From Paludibacteraceae bacterium (lineage in GTDB: Bacteria > Bacteroidota > Bacteroidia > Bacteroidales > Paludibacteraceae): a DNA stretch of 48,305 bases. Shown here piece by piece: positions 24,941 through 33,364 of this stretch; within the stretch, counting starts at the first letter, position 1; each line of letters opens with the position of its first letter. Location of the stretch: NCBI GenBank assembly GCA_905233925.1, contig CAJOFV010000008.1, forward strand, positions 1 through 48,305, given 5' to 3'. Both the position numbers and the translations under genes were made by a program. The notes below the pieces were generated by a model that made no database searches, was not told the origin of the DNA, and saw nothing but the letters and a program-made list of their open reading frames with translations.

Positions 24941-25755
24941 ATATGAAACGACTTTATATTATCTTTATTGCGTTGCTGACCGCATGTCCGGTGCTTTTTG
25001 CCGAACCTGTGGAGCATGAGAACATTCTCAAAGTCAAATACGGTTGGGTTTGGCAACTCGATCCCTATCTCAGTCCGCTTGCCTATTCCGGCAACCAGAT
25101 TGGTCTTGCCAACGAATGGTGGCAGCCGTTTAATAAGACGGACAAGGAAGGTTATCCTGTCAGATGGTCGCATGTCGGGGCGATTGATATCCACGGTCTG
25201 CGGGCATACAACTCTGCCATGACCAATCTCATTTACGGACTTGGTTTCCACGCCGGTTGGGGGGCTTATTACCGATGGTCGTGGATGGCAGAGCGCCTTA
25301 CAGTTATTTTGGGGCCGTATCTTGAGGGGGATTTTATGGCGCGTAATATCGGTTCCAATGTCAACAAACCCTACTCTTTTGATATTGGCGTGGATGCGAT
25401 GGCGATGGCGGGAATCCAGTGGTCATTCTATGGAAAAAAGACCTCCTACCGTCTCCGTTACCGGATTCGCACGAACCTCATCGGCTTTGATTATTTGCCG
25501 GACTACTGGCAATCATACTATGAGATTACGGAAGGCGTTTCGGGAGCAGCACGTTGTTCCGGCCACTGGAATCACAACGTCATCCGTCATGAATTGTCGC
25601 TTGACCTGCAGTTCCCCCACTCCACTTGGCGGGTTGGCGCAGAGCATGATTTCCTGAATTATGCCACGAAGGACATGCAGTTCACCCGCAACCAGCTGAA
25701 TATCATCATCGGTTGTATTTGGAATTATCGCATAACCCCCAATAAAAAACTCTGA
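24937..25755 (+). CDS. secreted/outer-membrane protein of unknown function (possibly DUF3316)
   Basis: A 272-residue protein with a signal peptide (residues 1-22, ending LFA/EPVE). The mature part is rich in Trp/Tyr and Gly, with beta-strand-like segments (VRWSHVGAIDIHGLRAYN, YGLGFHAGWGAYYRW, LGPYLEGDFMARNIGSN), consistent with a small outer-membrane barrel. The size and pattern recall DUF3316 proteins of Bacteroidota, but I cannot confirm this. The start at 24937 overlaps tsaE by ATGA; an internal Met two codons later would serve equally well. Confidence 0.6.
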   Translation: MNMKRLYIIFIALLTACPVLFAEPVEHENILKVKYGWVWQLDPYLSPLAYSGNQIGLANEWWQPFNKTDKEGYPVRWSHVGAIDIHGLRAYNSAMTNLIYGLGFHAGWGAYYRWSWMAERLTVILGPYLEGDFMARNIGSNVNKPYSFDIGVDAMAMAGIQWSFYGKKTSYRLRYRIRTNLIGFDYLPDYWQSYYEITEGVSGAARCSGHWNHNVIRHELSLDLQFPHSTWRVGAEHDFLNYATKDMQFTRNQLNIIIGCIWNYRITPNKKL

Positions 25756-25758
25756 TTT

Positions 25759-26325
25759 ATGGATTTCGACAACGCTGTTATTACAGGTTCCTTGCGAGTG
25801 ATTATTCTCGGCTCGATGGCTTTTACGGCCTTTTTGTGTGTGCTGTTGTTTTGCTTCCAGCCGGTCAAAAATGTCTTGGTTTTCAACCCTGTCTGGGAAA
25901 AGATGGTTCGTTGGATAGCTTATGCCAGTGTTATCTTCATGGTTTTGGGAATACTGTGCATTTTCTGGAAAGCGGTACGTATTCCGACACTTATCGCGCT
26001 TGCTTTCTATTTTATGTTCTTTCTCTGCGTGTGCGTCATTTCGCGCATGTGCGAATCCATTGATTACTGGACTCACAAGAACGATACGCCTATTATTAAA
26101 GAATGTACGGTTACAAAGCATAAAATCGAATCGACAAATCAGGGGCAAACCTGTTACATGAATCTTCTCTTTGACGGCGAGAGCAAAGAATGTGAGTTCT
26201 CGGAAAACACCAAACCTTTGCTGTTTTTCGACCATGTCAAAGAAGGTAGCCGTGCGCAGGCACAATGTATCCACGGTGCTCTTGGCCTGCGTTATATCGT
26301 TTCTTTGCGCCCAATGACGGAATAA
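25759..26325 (+). CDS. membrane protein of unknown function, three transmembrane segments
   Basis: A 188-residue protein with hydrophobic segments at about 10-32, 49-70 and 75-97, then a soluble C-terminal half (about 85 residues) with several Cys (KECTVTKHKI, QTCYMN, CEFSEN, QAQCIH). I do not recognise a family. It begins 3 nt after the preceding gene and probably ends the mnmG-uvrC-tsaE run; a hairpin with a T-rich tail follows 58 nt downstream. Confidence 0.6.
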   Translation: MDFDNAVITGSLRVIILGSMAFTAFLCVLLFCFQPVKNVLVFNPVWEKMVRWIAYASVIFMVLGILCIFWKAVRIPTLIALAFYFMFFLCVCVISRMCESIDYWTHKNDTPIIKECTVTKHKIESTNQGQTCYMNLLFDGESKECEFSENTKPLLFFDHVKEGSRAQAQCIHGALGLRYIVSLRPMTE

Positions 26326-26382
26326 GAACCGTTGAAAATTCAAAAAATCGCTACCGAATTTGCAGAAAAATAAATTTTTCTC

Positions 26383-26408
26383 CATCTGCGCTTGCAGATG
26401 TCGATTTT
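26383..26408 (+). terminator. probable intrinsic terminator
   Basis: CATCTGC (26383-26389), 4-nt loop, GCAGATG (26394-26400), then TCGATTTTTT. It overlaps the TTG of the next promoter. Confidence 0.55.
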
Positions 26409-26423
26409 TTGTTGTAATTTTGC
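26392..26423 (+). promoter_or_regulatory. promoter of the Bro-N gene
   Basis: TTG at 26392-26394, 20-nt spacer, TAATTTTGC from 26415. The leader to the ATG at 26492 is about 65 nt. The TTG lies in the loop and 3' arm of the terminator hairpin. Confidence 0.65.
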
Positions 26424-26491
26424 AGCATCAGATTTTAGAAGTCAAATAGGATGACATAATGATTATAGCGAAATAAGCCAAGCGTTTCAAT

Positions 26492-27367
26492 ATGGCAAAC
26501 GAATCAATAATAAAATTATTTGAAGGCAAACAAGTCCGCATTGTTTGGGATGAGGAACAGGAAAAGCACTATTTCTCAATAGTAGATATAGTACAAGTTT
26601 TAACGGAAAGTGTTGATGCCACAGCATATTGGCGTAAACTCAAGCAACGGCTTAAGGAAGACGGTAATGAAACCGTGACAAATTGTCACGCTTTGAAATT
26701 ACCTGCTGCAGACGGCAAGAAACGTATGACGGACGTGGCGGATTTACAGGGTATATTCCGTGTCATCCAATCTATTCCATCCAAGAAAGCAGAGCCGGTT
26801 AAGCAGTGGCTGGCACAGTTAGGGGAGCAACGAATTGACCAAATGATTGATCCGGAGTTGACATTCCAGATGGCAGTTGAGGACTATCGTCGGCAAGGAT
26901 ATTCGGATAAGTGGATAAACGAACGCATGCGCTCTATCGAGATGCGCAAAGAGTTAACTGACGAATGGCATCGCGCGGGAATACGCGAACAAAAGGATTT
27001 TGCTATTCTGACAAATGTACTTACGCAAGCGTGGAGTGGAATGACGACAGGTGAATATAAACGCCACAAAGGTCTAACCAAAGAAAATCTCCGCGATAAT
27101 ATGACAAATATTGAGCTGGCACTCAATACTTTAGCGGAAGTGGCGGCTACGGAACTTTCCCGTGAACGCAATCCGAAAGGTATGATGCAAACGCGTAAGA
27201 CCGCTAAAGAAGGCGGTGATGTCGCGCGTAGTGCTCGTGCCGATATTGAAAGCCGTCTTGGACATTCCGTTATATCTTCGGCGAGGGCATCGGATTATAT
27301 CCGTCCTATCGAAGAAACCACAGCTCAAGAATTGCCATTAGAAGATATCGAAGAAGAAAAGAAATAA
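26492..27367 (+). CDS. Bro-N domain (phage antirepressor-like) protein
   Basis: A 291-residue soluble protein. Residues about 5-110 match the Bro-N fold of phage antirepressors: IIKLFEGKQVRIVWDEEQEKHYFSIVDIVQVLTESVDATAYWRKLKQRL and later KRMTDVADLQGIFRVIQSIPSKKAEPVKQWLAQ. The C-terminal part is helical and charged, ending in an acidic tail (LPLEDIEEEKK). Bro-N genes move with phages and mobile islands but also occur singly in gut Bacteroidales genomes; no other phage gene is seen here. It has its own promoter. The next gene starts 62 nt downstream without a visible promoter, so the two may be co-transcribed. Confidence 0.85.
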   Translation: MANESIIKLFEGKQVRIVWDEEQEKHYFSIVDIVQVLTESVDATAYWRKLKQRLKEDGNETVTNCHALKLPAADGKKRMTDVADLQGIFRVIQSIPSKKAEPVKQWLAQLGEQRIDQMIDPELTFQMAVEDYRRQGYSDKWINERMRSIEMRKELTDEWHRAGIREQKDFAILTNVLTQAWSGMTTGEYKRHKGLTKENLRDNMTNIELALNTLAEVAATELSRERNPKGMMQTRKTAKEGGDVARSARADIESRLGHSVISSARASDYIRPIEETTAQELPLEDIEEEKK

Positions 27368-27429
27368 CCGCTGCCTCGGTAGCGTGAAAAAGGGTAATGA
27401 AAAAAAGAGAAATTTTAACTTTTACAATT

Positions 27430-29517
27430 ATGAGATACTTGAGATTCGTTATGTTCGCCACGCTGATTTCGGCGATACTGCTACCGATTAATGCAGCCGA
27501 TTTTAACAGCACTCTGAAAAAAGCAAAGAAAGGTGACCCCGAGGCACAATGCGATCTCGGCGATATGTACCGTAATGGAAGAGGTGTAGAAAAAGACTTA
27601 ACTCAAGCCGAATATTGGTATCAGAAAGCCGCAGATCAAAATAGTGCTCGGGGACAATTTAAAATGGGCACCTTGTATGATGGTAGGGGAAAAGAAATCG
27701 ATTACGCCAAAGCTATGTCGTGGTATCTCAAATCAGCCGAACAAGGGTATGTAGATGCTCAAACAAATATTGGGTTAATGTATCAATACGGAGACGGAGT
27801 TCCGGTGGATTATGATAAAGCATTACAATGGTATTTTAAAGCAGTAGCAGGTGGAGATGCAGGCGCACAAAATAATTTGGGTGTGATGTATGAAAAAGGC
27901 CAGGGTGTAGAATTAGACTTGGAGAAAGCGGTTTATTGGTATAGCAAGGCTGCAGAACAGGGGGCGGCAATAGCTCAATGTAATCTCGGCTACATGTATG
28001 AATACGGACGGGGAGTTTCTCAAGATAAAGAACAGGCAAAATATTGGTATCGTAAAGCCGCAGATCAAAACAATGCGGTAGGGCAATTTAATTTAGGGGA
28101 GTTGTTTTATGATGATGATTCCCAGCAAATGTTATACTGGCTCAATAAGTCAGCAGAACAAGGATATGCTAAAGCACAATTACAATTAGGAATGTTGTTT
28201 TTGTATGAAGGCCCCGGGGATATAAGTAAAAATGATAGTCTTGCTGTATATTGGTTTAGGAAACTGGCGGAACAAGGTGACCCTGATGGACAATATTATC
28301 TCGGTAATATGTATGAATACGGAAATGGCGTAGAGACAGATCCTTTGCAGGCCATGTACTGGTATCATAAAGCTGCTATGCAAAAAGACGCAGGTGCGGC
28401 ACAAAAAATGGGTGATATCTATCGAGAAGGAAAGTTGGTGGTAAAAGACTATTCAAAAGCCGCATATTGGTATTATATCGCATATACCGCATATACCGCT
28501 CTAACGTATGACGAAAGAGAAGGATATTCATGTCTACAACTGGCGGAACTATATAAGAAAGGTTTAGGCGTGCCGCAAGATTTCTCTGTGGCGATGTTTT
28601 GGTATAAACAGACGATAGACGGGGAAGACGGAGCCTTATACCCCGAAGCAAAAAAAGAGTATGAATTGTTAGCCTCATTAGGGATAAAAGAAGCAACATC
28701 TGCTCCCAACTTACTTTCCTCCGAAGGTAGCGATGTTGATAGAGACATACCTCTGGCCGACAAAACAAACCCGAACACTTTTGTGGTCATCATAGCCAAT
28801 GAAAATTATGAGGATGAGGAGCAGATAAGTGATGTCCCGTTTGCTCTTAATGACGGAAAAGTGTTCCGACAATACTGTGAACAAACTCTCGGAATTCCAG
28901 CTCAGAACATACGAGAAGCCAACAACGCTACAGGGGGAAGAATGAAGAAACAAGTGAATTGGTTAGTGGGTGTTGCTAAGGAATTTCCGAATGCGCATAT
29001 CATCTTCTATTATAGTGGACATGGCGTAGCAGACAAGGCTACGGAACACTCATATATACTGCCGGTTGACGGCTCGGCGGACGATATGTCCACTTGCTAT
29101 AAGCTGAATGACCTTTATAGTACGTTAGGCGCTATGCCTGCGGAACGTATAACTGTCTTTATAGACGCTTGTTTTAGTGGAAATAATCGCGGAAACGGTG
29201 TGATTGCAGTTAATGCAAAGGGAGTGGCATATAAAGCTGTTCCCGGAGATCCAAAGGGAAACATGGTGGTCTTTTCAGCGGCACAGGGTAAGGAAACAGC
29301 CTATCCTTATACGTCCAAACAACACGGCATGTTTACCTATTATCTTCTGAAGAAGCTGCAAGAGACGAAAGGCGATGTAACCTTGCAGGAGTTGGGGACT
29401 TATATCCAAGCAAAAGTAAAACAACAATCGCTTATTGAAAACAGCAAAACACAATCCCCGTGCGTTATGCCTGCTTCTGCTGTAGCTGACACTTGGCAAA
29501 ACTGGAAACTGAAATAG
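27430..29517 (+). CDS. secreted Sel1-repeat protein with C-terminal caspase (C14) domain
   Basis: The start at 27430 gives a signal peptide (MRYLRFVMFATLISAILLPINA); the in-frame Met at 27397 would add 11 residues. Mature residues about 25-420 are roughly ten Sel1-like repeats (GDPEAQCDLGDMYRNGRGV..AEYWYQKAADQ). A caspase-fold peptidase follows from about residue 450 (NTFVVIIANENYEDEEQISDVPFALNDGKVF), with catalytic His531 (YYSGHGVAD) and Cys581 (FIDACFSGNN). Domain and dyad look intact, so cysteine-protease activity in the periplasm or outside the cell is expected. Sel1 repeats usually bind partner proteins. Substrate and trigger are unknown. Codon use is AT-rich compared with the housekeeping genes nearby. 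Confidence 0.9.
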   Translation: MRYLRFVMFATLISAILLPINAADFNSTLKKAKKGDPEAQCDLGDMYRNGRGVEKDLTQAEYWYQKAADQNSARGQFKMGTLYDGRGKEIDYAKAMSWYLKSAEQGYVDAQTNIGLMYQYGDGVPVDYDKALQWYFKAVAGGDAGAQNNLGVMYEKGQGVELDLEKAVYWYSKAAEQGAAIAQCNLGYMYEYGRGVSQDKEQAKYWYRKAADQNNAVGQFNLGELFYDDDSQQMLYWLNKSAEQGYAKAQLQLGMLFLYEGPGDISKNDSLAVYWFRKLAEQGDPDGQYYLGNMYEYGNGVETDPLQAMYWYHKAAMQKDAGAAQKMGDIYREGKLVVKDYSKAAYWYYIAYTAYTALTYDEREGYSCLQLAELYKKGLGVPQDFSVAMFWYKQTIDGEDGALYPEAKKEYELLASLGIKEATSAPNLLSSEGSDVDRDIPLADKTNPNTFVVIIANENYEDEEQISDVPFALNDGKVFRQYCEQTLGIPAQNIREANNATGGRMKKQVNWLVGVAKEFPNAHIIFYYSGHGVADKATEHSYILPVDGSADDMSTCYKLNDLYSTLGAMPAERITVFIDACFSGNNRGNGVIAVNAKGVAYKAVPGDPKGNMVVFSAAQGKETAYPYTSKQHGMFTYYLLKKLQETKGDVTLQELGTYIQAKVKQQSLIENSKTQSPCVMPASAVADTWQNWKLK

Positions 29518-29542
29518 GTTTTTGATAGATAATAAGGAATTG

Positions 29543-29557
29543 CCGGCATCCGGTTTT
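29543..29557 (+). terminator. terminator-like word after the caspase gene
   Basis: CCGGCATCCGGTTTT: a 4-bp CCGG/CCGG stem with a 3-nt loop, then a T-run. The same 15-mer occurs inverted at 47016-47030, where the stem is 5 bp. Confidence 0.4.
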
Positions 29558-29566
29558 TTCAATCAG

Positions 29567-29786
29567 CATATGTTAAGCATCTCTTAAGCTTCTGCGGAAA
29601 GAAATTCCGACAAAATAGTTCGATTGTACTTTTCTTGTACTTCTCTTATGTCAATGTAAGGACAATGTTAGGACTATGTAAGGACAATGTAAGGTGTTTC
29701 GAGTCGCAGCCGGGACGCAACCGACACGCAAAAAGGTGTCTAACCTCTAGGTAACGTCAGGGTAACCGCTAGGTCAAACAATAGTG
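29567..29786 (+). repeat. 11-nt ladder array (locus B), about 20 units
   Basis: Cutting every 11 nt from 29567 gives neighbour-similar units with no slip: CATATGTTAAG then CATCTCTTAAG at the left end; TGTAAGGACAA (29655), TGTTAGGACTA (29666), TGTAAGGACAA (29677) in the centre; CCGGGACGCAA (29710) and CCGACACGCAA (29721); ACGTCAGGGTA (29754) and ACCGCTAGGTC (29765) at the right. It fills most of the 408-nt gap between the caspase and TonB-like genes. No coding frame is visible. Confidence 0.88.
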
Positions 29787-29807
29787 CTGCAAAACGCACT
29801 TTTTTAT

Positions 29808-29856
29808 CCTTCACTCCTTCATTCGTTCATTCATTCATTAATTAATTCATTAAACA
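29808..29856 (+). repeat. ATTC-type microsatellite
   Basis: After the ladder, a degenerate 4-nt repeat (TTCATTCG, TTCATTCATTCATT, AATTAATTCATT) runs up to the promoter of the next gene. Confidence 0.7.
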
Positions 29857-29865
29857 TAAAAAAAA

Positions 29866-29896
29866 TTGCGTGTTCAAATTTTTTGTAGTACCTTTG
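29866..29896 (+). promoter_or_regulatory. promoter of the TonB-like gene
   Basis: TTG at 29866-29868, 20-nt spacer, TACCTTTG at 29889-29896, about 30 nt before the ATG. Confidence 0.7.
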
Positions 29897-29925
29897 CGGC
29901 GTAAAACAAAAATTAACGAATCATC

Positions 29926-31461
29926 ATGAAAAGAATAGTATTAATTGTTCTAATATTGTGCGCTGGTGGAATAGGTAGCAGTAAACTTATGGGTCAAGTG
30001 CAAAGCACAGATACCGTATATGTACTTGTGGAAAAAATGCCAGAGTTCCCCGGAGGTCAAGGTGCGCTTTTCAAGTTCCTTGCCGAAACAGTCAAGTATC
30101 CCTTTTTGGCACAGGAAAGAGGAATAGAAGGGCGTGTGATATGTCAATTCGTGGTGAACAAAGACGGTACGATTACGGATGTGGAAGTTGTTCGTTCCGG
30201 TGGAGATCCATTGTTAGACAATGAGGCAATCCGTGTTCTTCAATCCATGCCTAATTGGAATCCCGGTGAACAAGACGGCGAGCCTGTCAGGGTGAGATAT
30301 ACTGTCCCGATAAATTTTGTGATACAGAATGCGAGCCTAACGAAAAATATAACGGTTTCGAATCGTGTAATAGAGAATTATATCACAAGGACGTACAATG
30401 ATAAAGATGTACAGGAAAGCCGTGCGGTTATATCGGCGGCAAAAGACAAAGACACACTGGCTTGCGAGCCAATGCCGATAACCAATGACGTTCTCACATA
30501 TAAACATGATACCATTCGCAATGCGATGAATTGGTTATATATGATTCCCCGGCAAGATTCACGTACAGATTATTATGCTGTAATCAGCAAAAAAGAGGGG
30601 CGTACGGAAAGCAATATATATGACCGGAATACCAGTGAACTTGTTCAGACAGAGCAATATAAATCGGAGGGAGACTTTCAAACGGATGGCGTCCAGACAT
30701 ACTATAAAAACGGGAAGGTGTACTACATGGAAAAATTCCGAAACGGCGTACTTGTCGAGGTTATTTTTCTTTCGGAAAACGGCACCCCGCTACTATGCAG
30801 TTCATTTCAGGAAGCCTCATGGGACGAGTGGTTTGTTTCGAGAGGAAGAAATTACCAAAACTTCGGTGTGAAGTTGGTGTTGAAACAGCAGTTAAGATAT
30901 TATGCAGACGGCAAATTGAAGTCACAATGTATCTATTCTCTGGATGAAAACAGGCAAAACAAGTGCACGAGCAAATACTTTACCCAGGAGGGAGCAACCG
31001 CAAAATTTAAAGAAACCAATGCGCGCAAAGTGCTTCAGGAATATATGAACAAGCATTTTCACTATGAACCGATAAAAAACGGAGTGAATGACTGGGTGCG
31101 GTTTTATGCGGAAATACCACTCATGGTAACCATTGATTCAACGGGTTATATTAGTCATGTCGTTTTGGAAGGGAAAATCCAATATTATACGGAAGGAATA
31201 GCCGGCAGAGAGGTGATATTGGAAAATTATAATGGGTATGACAAAGTCTTGTCAAAAACCAGATTTAAAGATAATTCCTCGCTTGTAACCGAAAGCGAAA
31301 AGTATTCACGGTTGCAGGAAAAAGAAATTATCAAATTCATCAGTACATTGGAAAATTCGCAAATTCAATGTGTCCCTACGAAAATAGGTGATGTTCCGCA
31401 AAGCGAAACGATAAGTATAGTCTTAACCAGAGATTGTCTGAAGAAATATCATACCAAATAG
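29926..31461 (+). CDS. secreted TonB-C-domain protein with central repeat region
   Basis: A 511-residue exported protein: signal peptide (MKRIVLIVLILCAGGIGSSKLMGQ), then a TonB C-terminal domain at about residues 35-135 (FPGGQGALFKFLAETVKYP, GIEGRVICQFVVNKDGTITDVEVVRSGGDPLLDNEAIRVLQSMPNWNPG). The middle has MORN-like YYKNGKVYYMEKFRNG and YYADGKLKSQ segments. The last about 130 residues look like a second, degenerate TonB-C unit (LQEYMNKHFHYEP, VTIDSTGYISHVVLEGK, IKFISTLENSQI). There is no transmembrane anchor or Pro-rich linker, so it is not a classical energy transducer. Target and function are unknown. Confidence 0.75.
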   Translation: MKRIVLIVLILCAGGIGSSKLMGQVQSTDTVYVLVEKMPEFPGGQGALFKFLAETVKYPFLAQERGIEGRVICQFVVNKDGTITDVEVVRSGGDPLLDNEAIRVLQSMPNWNPGEQDGEPVRVRYTVPINFVIQNASLTKNITVSNRVIENYITRTYNDKDVQESRAVISAAKDKDTLACEPMPITNDVLTYKHDTIRNAMNWLYMIPRQDSRTDYYAVISKKEGRTESNIYDRNTSELVQTEQYKSEGDFQTDGVQTYYKNGKVYYMEKFRNGVLVEVIFLSENGTPLLCSSFQEASWDEWFVSRGRNYQNFGVKLVLKQQLRYYADGKLKSQCIYSLDENRQNKCTSKYFTQEGATAKFKETNARKVLQEYMNKHFHYEPIKNGVNDWVRFYAEIPLMVTIDSTGYISHVVLEGKIQYYTEGIAGREVILENYNGYDKVLSKTRFKDNSSLVTESEKYSRLQEKEIIKFISTLENSQIQCVPTKIGDVPQSETISIVLTRDCLKKYHTK

Positions 31462-31519
31462 CGTTTCTCGCGCGTCTTGTCACTATTTGGAATTATACCA
31501 AAAATGTGCATTTTTTAGG

Positions 31520-31585
31520 GTGGACTATGGCCGGACGATAGCCCGTGATGGTCACTGGGTGGTCGCGTTAATGGCTCAAATTCGG
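31520..31585 (+). repeat. 11-nt ladder array (locus F), six units
   Basis: In the 227-nt spacer after the TonB-like gene: GTGGACTATGG (31520), CCGGACGATAG (31531), CCCGTGATGGT (31542), CACTGGGTGGT (31553) and two weaker units. At its left end the stop codon of the upstream gene lies in an 8-bp inverted repeat (CCAAATAG 31454-31461 with CTATTTGG 31483-31490). Confidence 0.65.
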
Positions 31586-31593
31586 AAAAAAAT

Positions 31594-31624
31594 TTGCGCA
31601 TTTCAAAAAAAAGCAGTACTTTTG
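31594..31624 (+). promoter_or_regulatory. promoter of the S41 lipoprotein-lolD-gldB-sufS operon
   Basis: TTG at 31594-31596, 20-nt spacer, TACTTTTG at 31617-31624. Leader about 60 nt. Confidence 0.7.
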
Positions 31625-31688
31625 CGGCGAATTTGGAAAATCAGAATTACGGATTCGGAAAGAAATCATAAATTGTGCCCTGAAAGGA

Positions 31689-32702
31689 ATGCGGAAAATT
31701 ATTGTTTATAGTGTCCTGTTGTGCCTTGCGCTGACCGCCTGCAAGTCCAAAAACGAGGTTGCCTATTCCAAAGACCCCGTGGATAATATTGAGGCGTTGT
31801 GGCAGATAATTGACACCAAATACTGCTATCTGGATGCCAAGAAAATCGACTGGGACGCCGTTCATGCCGAATATACCGCCAAAGCCGCTCAATTGAAAAA
31901 AGATGACGAGATAGCGCTTTTCGACCTCTGCGCCGAGATGTTGGACATTCTCAAAGACGGGCATGTGAATCTCTACACGCCTTTCGACCGCTCTTACAAT
32001 ACGGCATGGTTCGATTCCTATCCGGAGAATTTTGACGCCAATCTGCAGCAACTATATCTTAAAGACTACCGTATTGCCGGAAGTCTCTATTATTGCACGA
32101 TAGACAACGACAGCATCGGGTACATTTATTATTCGTCCTTCTCCAATTCATTCTCTTCCGCCAATTTCTACTACGTTTTTACCGCGTTCAAGAACTGCCG
32201 CGGCATTGTGCTTGATGTGCGCAACAACGGCGGCGGCGATCTATCCAATGCCTACAAACTGGCATCGCCGTTCTTCGCGGAAAACCGCCTTGTCGGTTAC
32301 TGGCATCACAAGAACGGTCCCGAGCATGACGCTTTCTCCGAATTGGAGCCGCTGACAGCGGACACGTCCCTTATCAAAAGCAAATGGTTCAGGCCGGTGG
32401 TTGTGCTCTCTAACCGTCATAGCTATTCGGCCGCCAATTCGTTCATCAGCATGATGCGCTATGCGGACAACTGTGCGATAGTCGGCGGCATCAGCGGCGG
32501 CGGTGGCGGTATGCCGATGAGTTACGAAATGCCCTGCGGCTGGACGGTGCGTTTTTCCAGTGTCCGGATGTACGACCGCGACAAGAATGATATAGAATAC
32601 GGCATCCGTCCGCATTTGCTGGTAACGCAGGAAAGCACCGACAAGGATGATTTGATTGAGACGGCCGTCAAACTGATTAACGATGCCTACAAGAAAAAAT
32701 AG
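31689..32702 (+). CDS. S41-family peptidase lipoprotein
   Basis: A 337-residue protein with a lipoprotein signal peptide (lipobox LALTAC, Cys18). A helical N-terminal domain ([14 protein letters not shown].., [19 protein letters not shown]) precedes a TSPc-like catalytic domain with [20 protein letters not shown] and the likely catalytic Ser in [15 protein letters not shown], followed by [20 protein letters not shown]. It lacks an obvious PDZ domain, unlike the S41 enzyme at 7-9 kb. It is expected in the periplasm, anchored to a membrane by lipid. The next gene, lolD, starts 2 nt downstream. Confidence 0.88.
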   Translation: MRKIIVYSVLLCLALTACKSKNEVAYSKDPVDNIEALWQIIDTKYCYLDAKKIDWDAVHAEYTAKAAQLKKDDEIALFDLCAEMLDILKDGHVNLYTPFDRSYNTAWFDSYPENFDANLQQLYLKDYRIAGSLYYCTIDNDSIGYIYYSSFSNSFSSANFYYVFTAFKNCRGIVLDVRNNGGGDLSNAYKLASPFFAENRLVGYWHHKNGPEHDAFSELEPLTADTSLIKSKWFRPVVVLSNRHSYSAANSFISMMRYADNCAIVGGISGGGGGMPMSYEMPCGWTVRFSSVRMYDRDKNDIEYGIRPHLLVTQESTDKDDLIETAVKLINDAYKKK

Positions 32703-32704
32703 CT

Positions 32705-33364
32705 ATGATTGATGTTCAGAACATACACAAATCCTTTGACGCATTGCATGTGTTGCGTGGCGTGAACCTGCATGTGAACAAGGGCGAAATAGTGTCCATT
32801 ATCGGCAAATCCGGTGCGGGCAAGACGACGCTTTTGCAGATTATCGGTACGCTGGACAAGCCCGATTCCGGCAAGGTGCTCATTAACGGAACGGATGTTT
32901 TTGCGCTGAAAGACAAGGACTTGGCGCGTTTCCGTAACCGTCATATCGGATTTATTTTCCAGTTCCACCAGCTTTTGCCGGAGTTCACGGCGCTGGAGAA
33001 TGTGCTCATTCCCGCCATGATAGCCGGCGAGGATAGTGCCACGGCAACCGATCGTGCCAAACAGCTGCTGACGGAATTGGGGTTGGCAGACCGCATGACG
33101 CACAAGCCGAACGAACTGTCCGGCGGTGAGAAACAGCGTGTGGCGGTAGCGCGTGCGATGATGATGGCGCCCGATGTCATTCTTGCCGACGAACCGTCCG
33201 GCAGCCTTGACGAAGCCAATAAACGCGAACTGCACAAACTCCTTCTGGATCTGCGCAACCGTTACAACCAGACCATTATCATCGTTACCCACGACAAAGA
33301 ACTGGCATCCATCTCCGACCGCATTGTTACCATCAAGGACGGTCAAATCAGTACAGACGAATGA
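32705..33364 (+). CDS. lolD: lipoprotein-releasing ABC transporter ATP-binding protein
   Basis: A 219-residue ABC ATPase of the LolD/MacB branch: Walker [15 protein letters not shown]-loop [21 protein letters not shown], signature [15 protein letters not shown], Walker [13 protein letters not shown] and the His switch IIVTHD. With a LolC/E-type permease it extracts lipoproteins from the inner membrane. A permease of that type lies at 39816-41030 in another operon. lolD sits between a lipoprotein protease and a lipoprotein of the GldB family. Confidence 0.9.
   Translation: MIDVQNIHKSFDALHVLRGVNLHVNKGEIVSIIGKSGAGKTTLLQIIGTLDKPDSGKVLINGTDVFALKDKDLARFRNRHIGFIFQFHQLLPEFTALENVLIPAMIAGEDSATATDRAKQLLTELGLADRMTHKPNELSGGEKQRVAVARAMMMAPDVILADEPSGSLDEANKRELHKLLLDLRNRYNQTIIIVTHDKELASISDRIVTIKDGQISTDE

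Noticed and set aside
27371..27387. Hairpin between the Bro-N and caspase genes as a terminator
   Set aside because: The 6-bp stem is followed by GAAAAAGGG rather than a T-run, so it is unlikely to end transcription.
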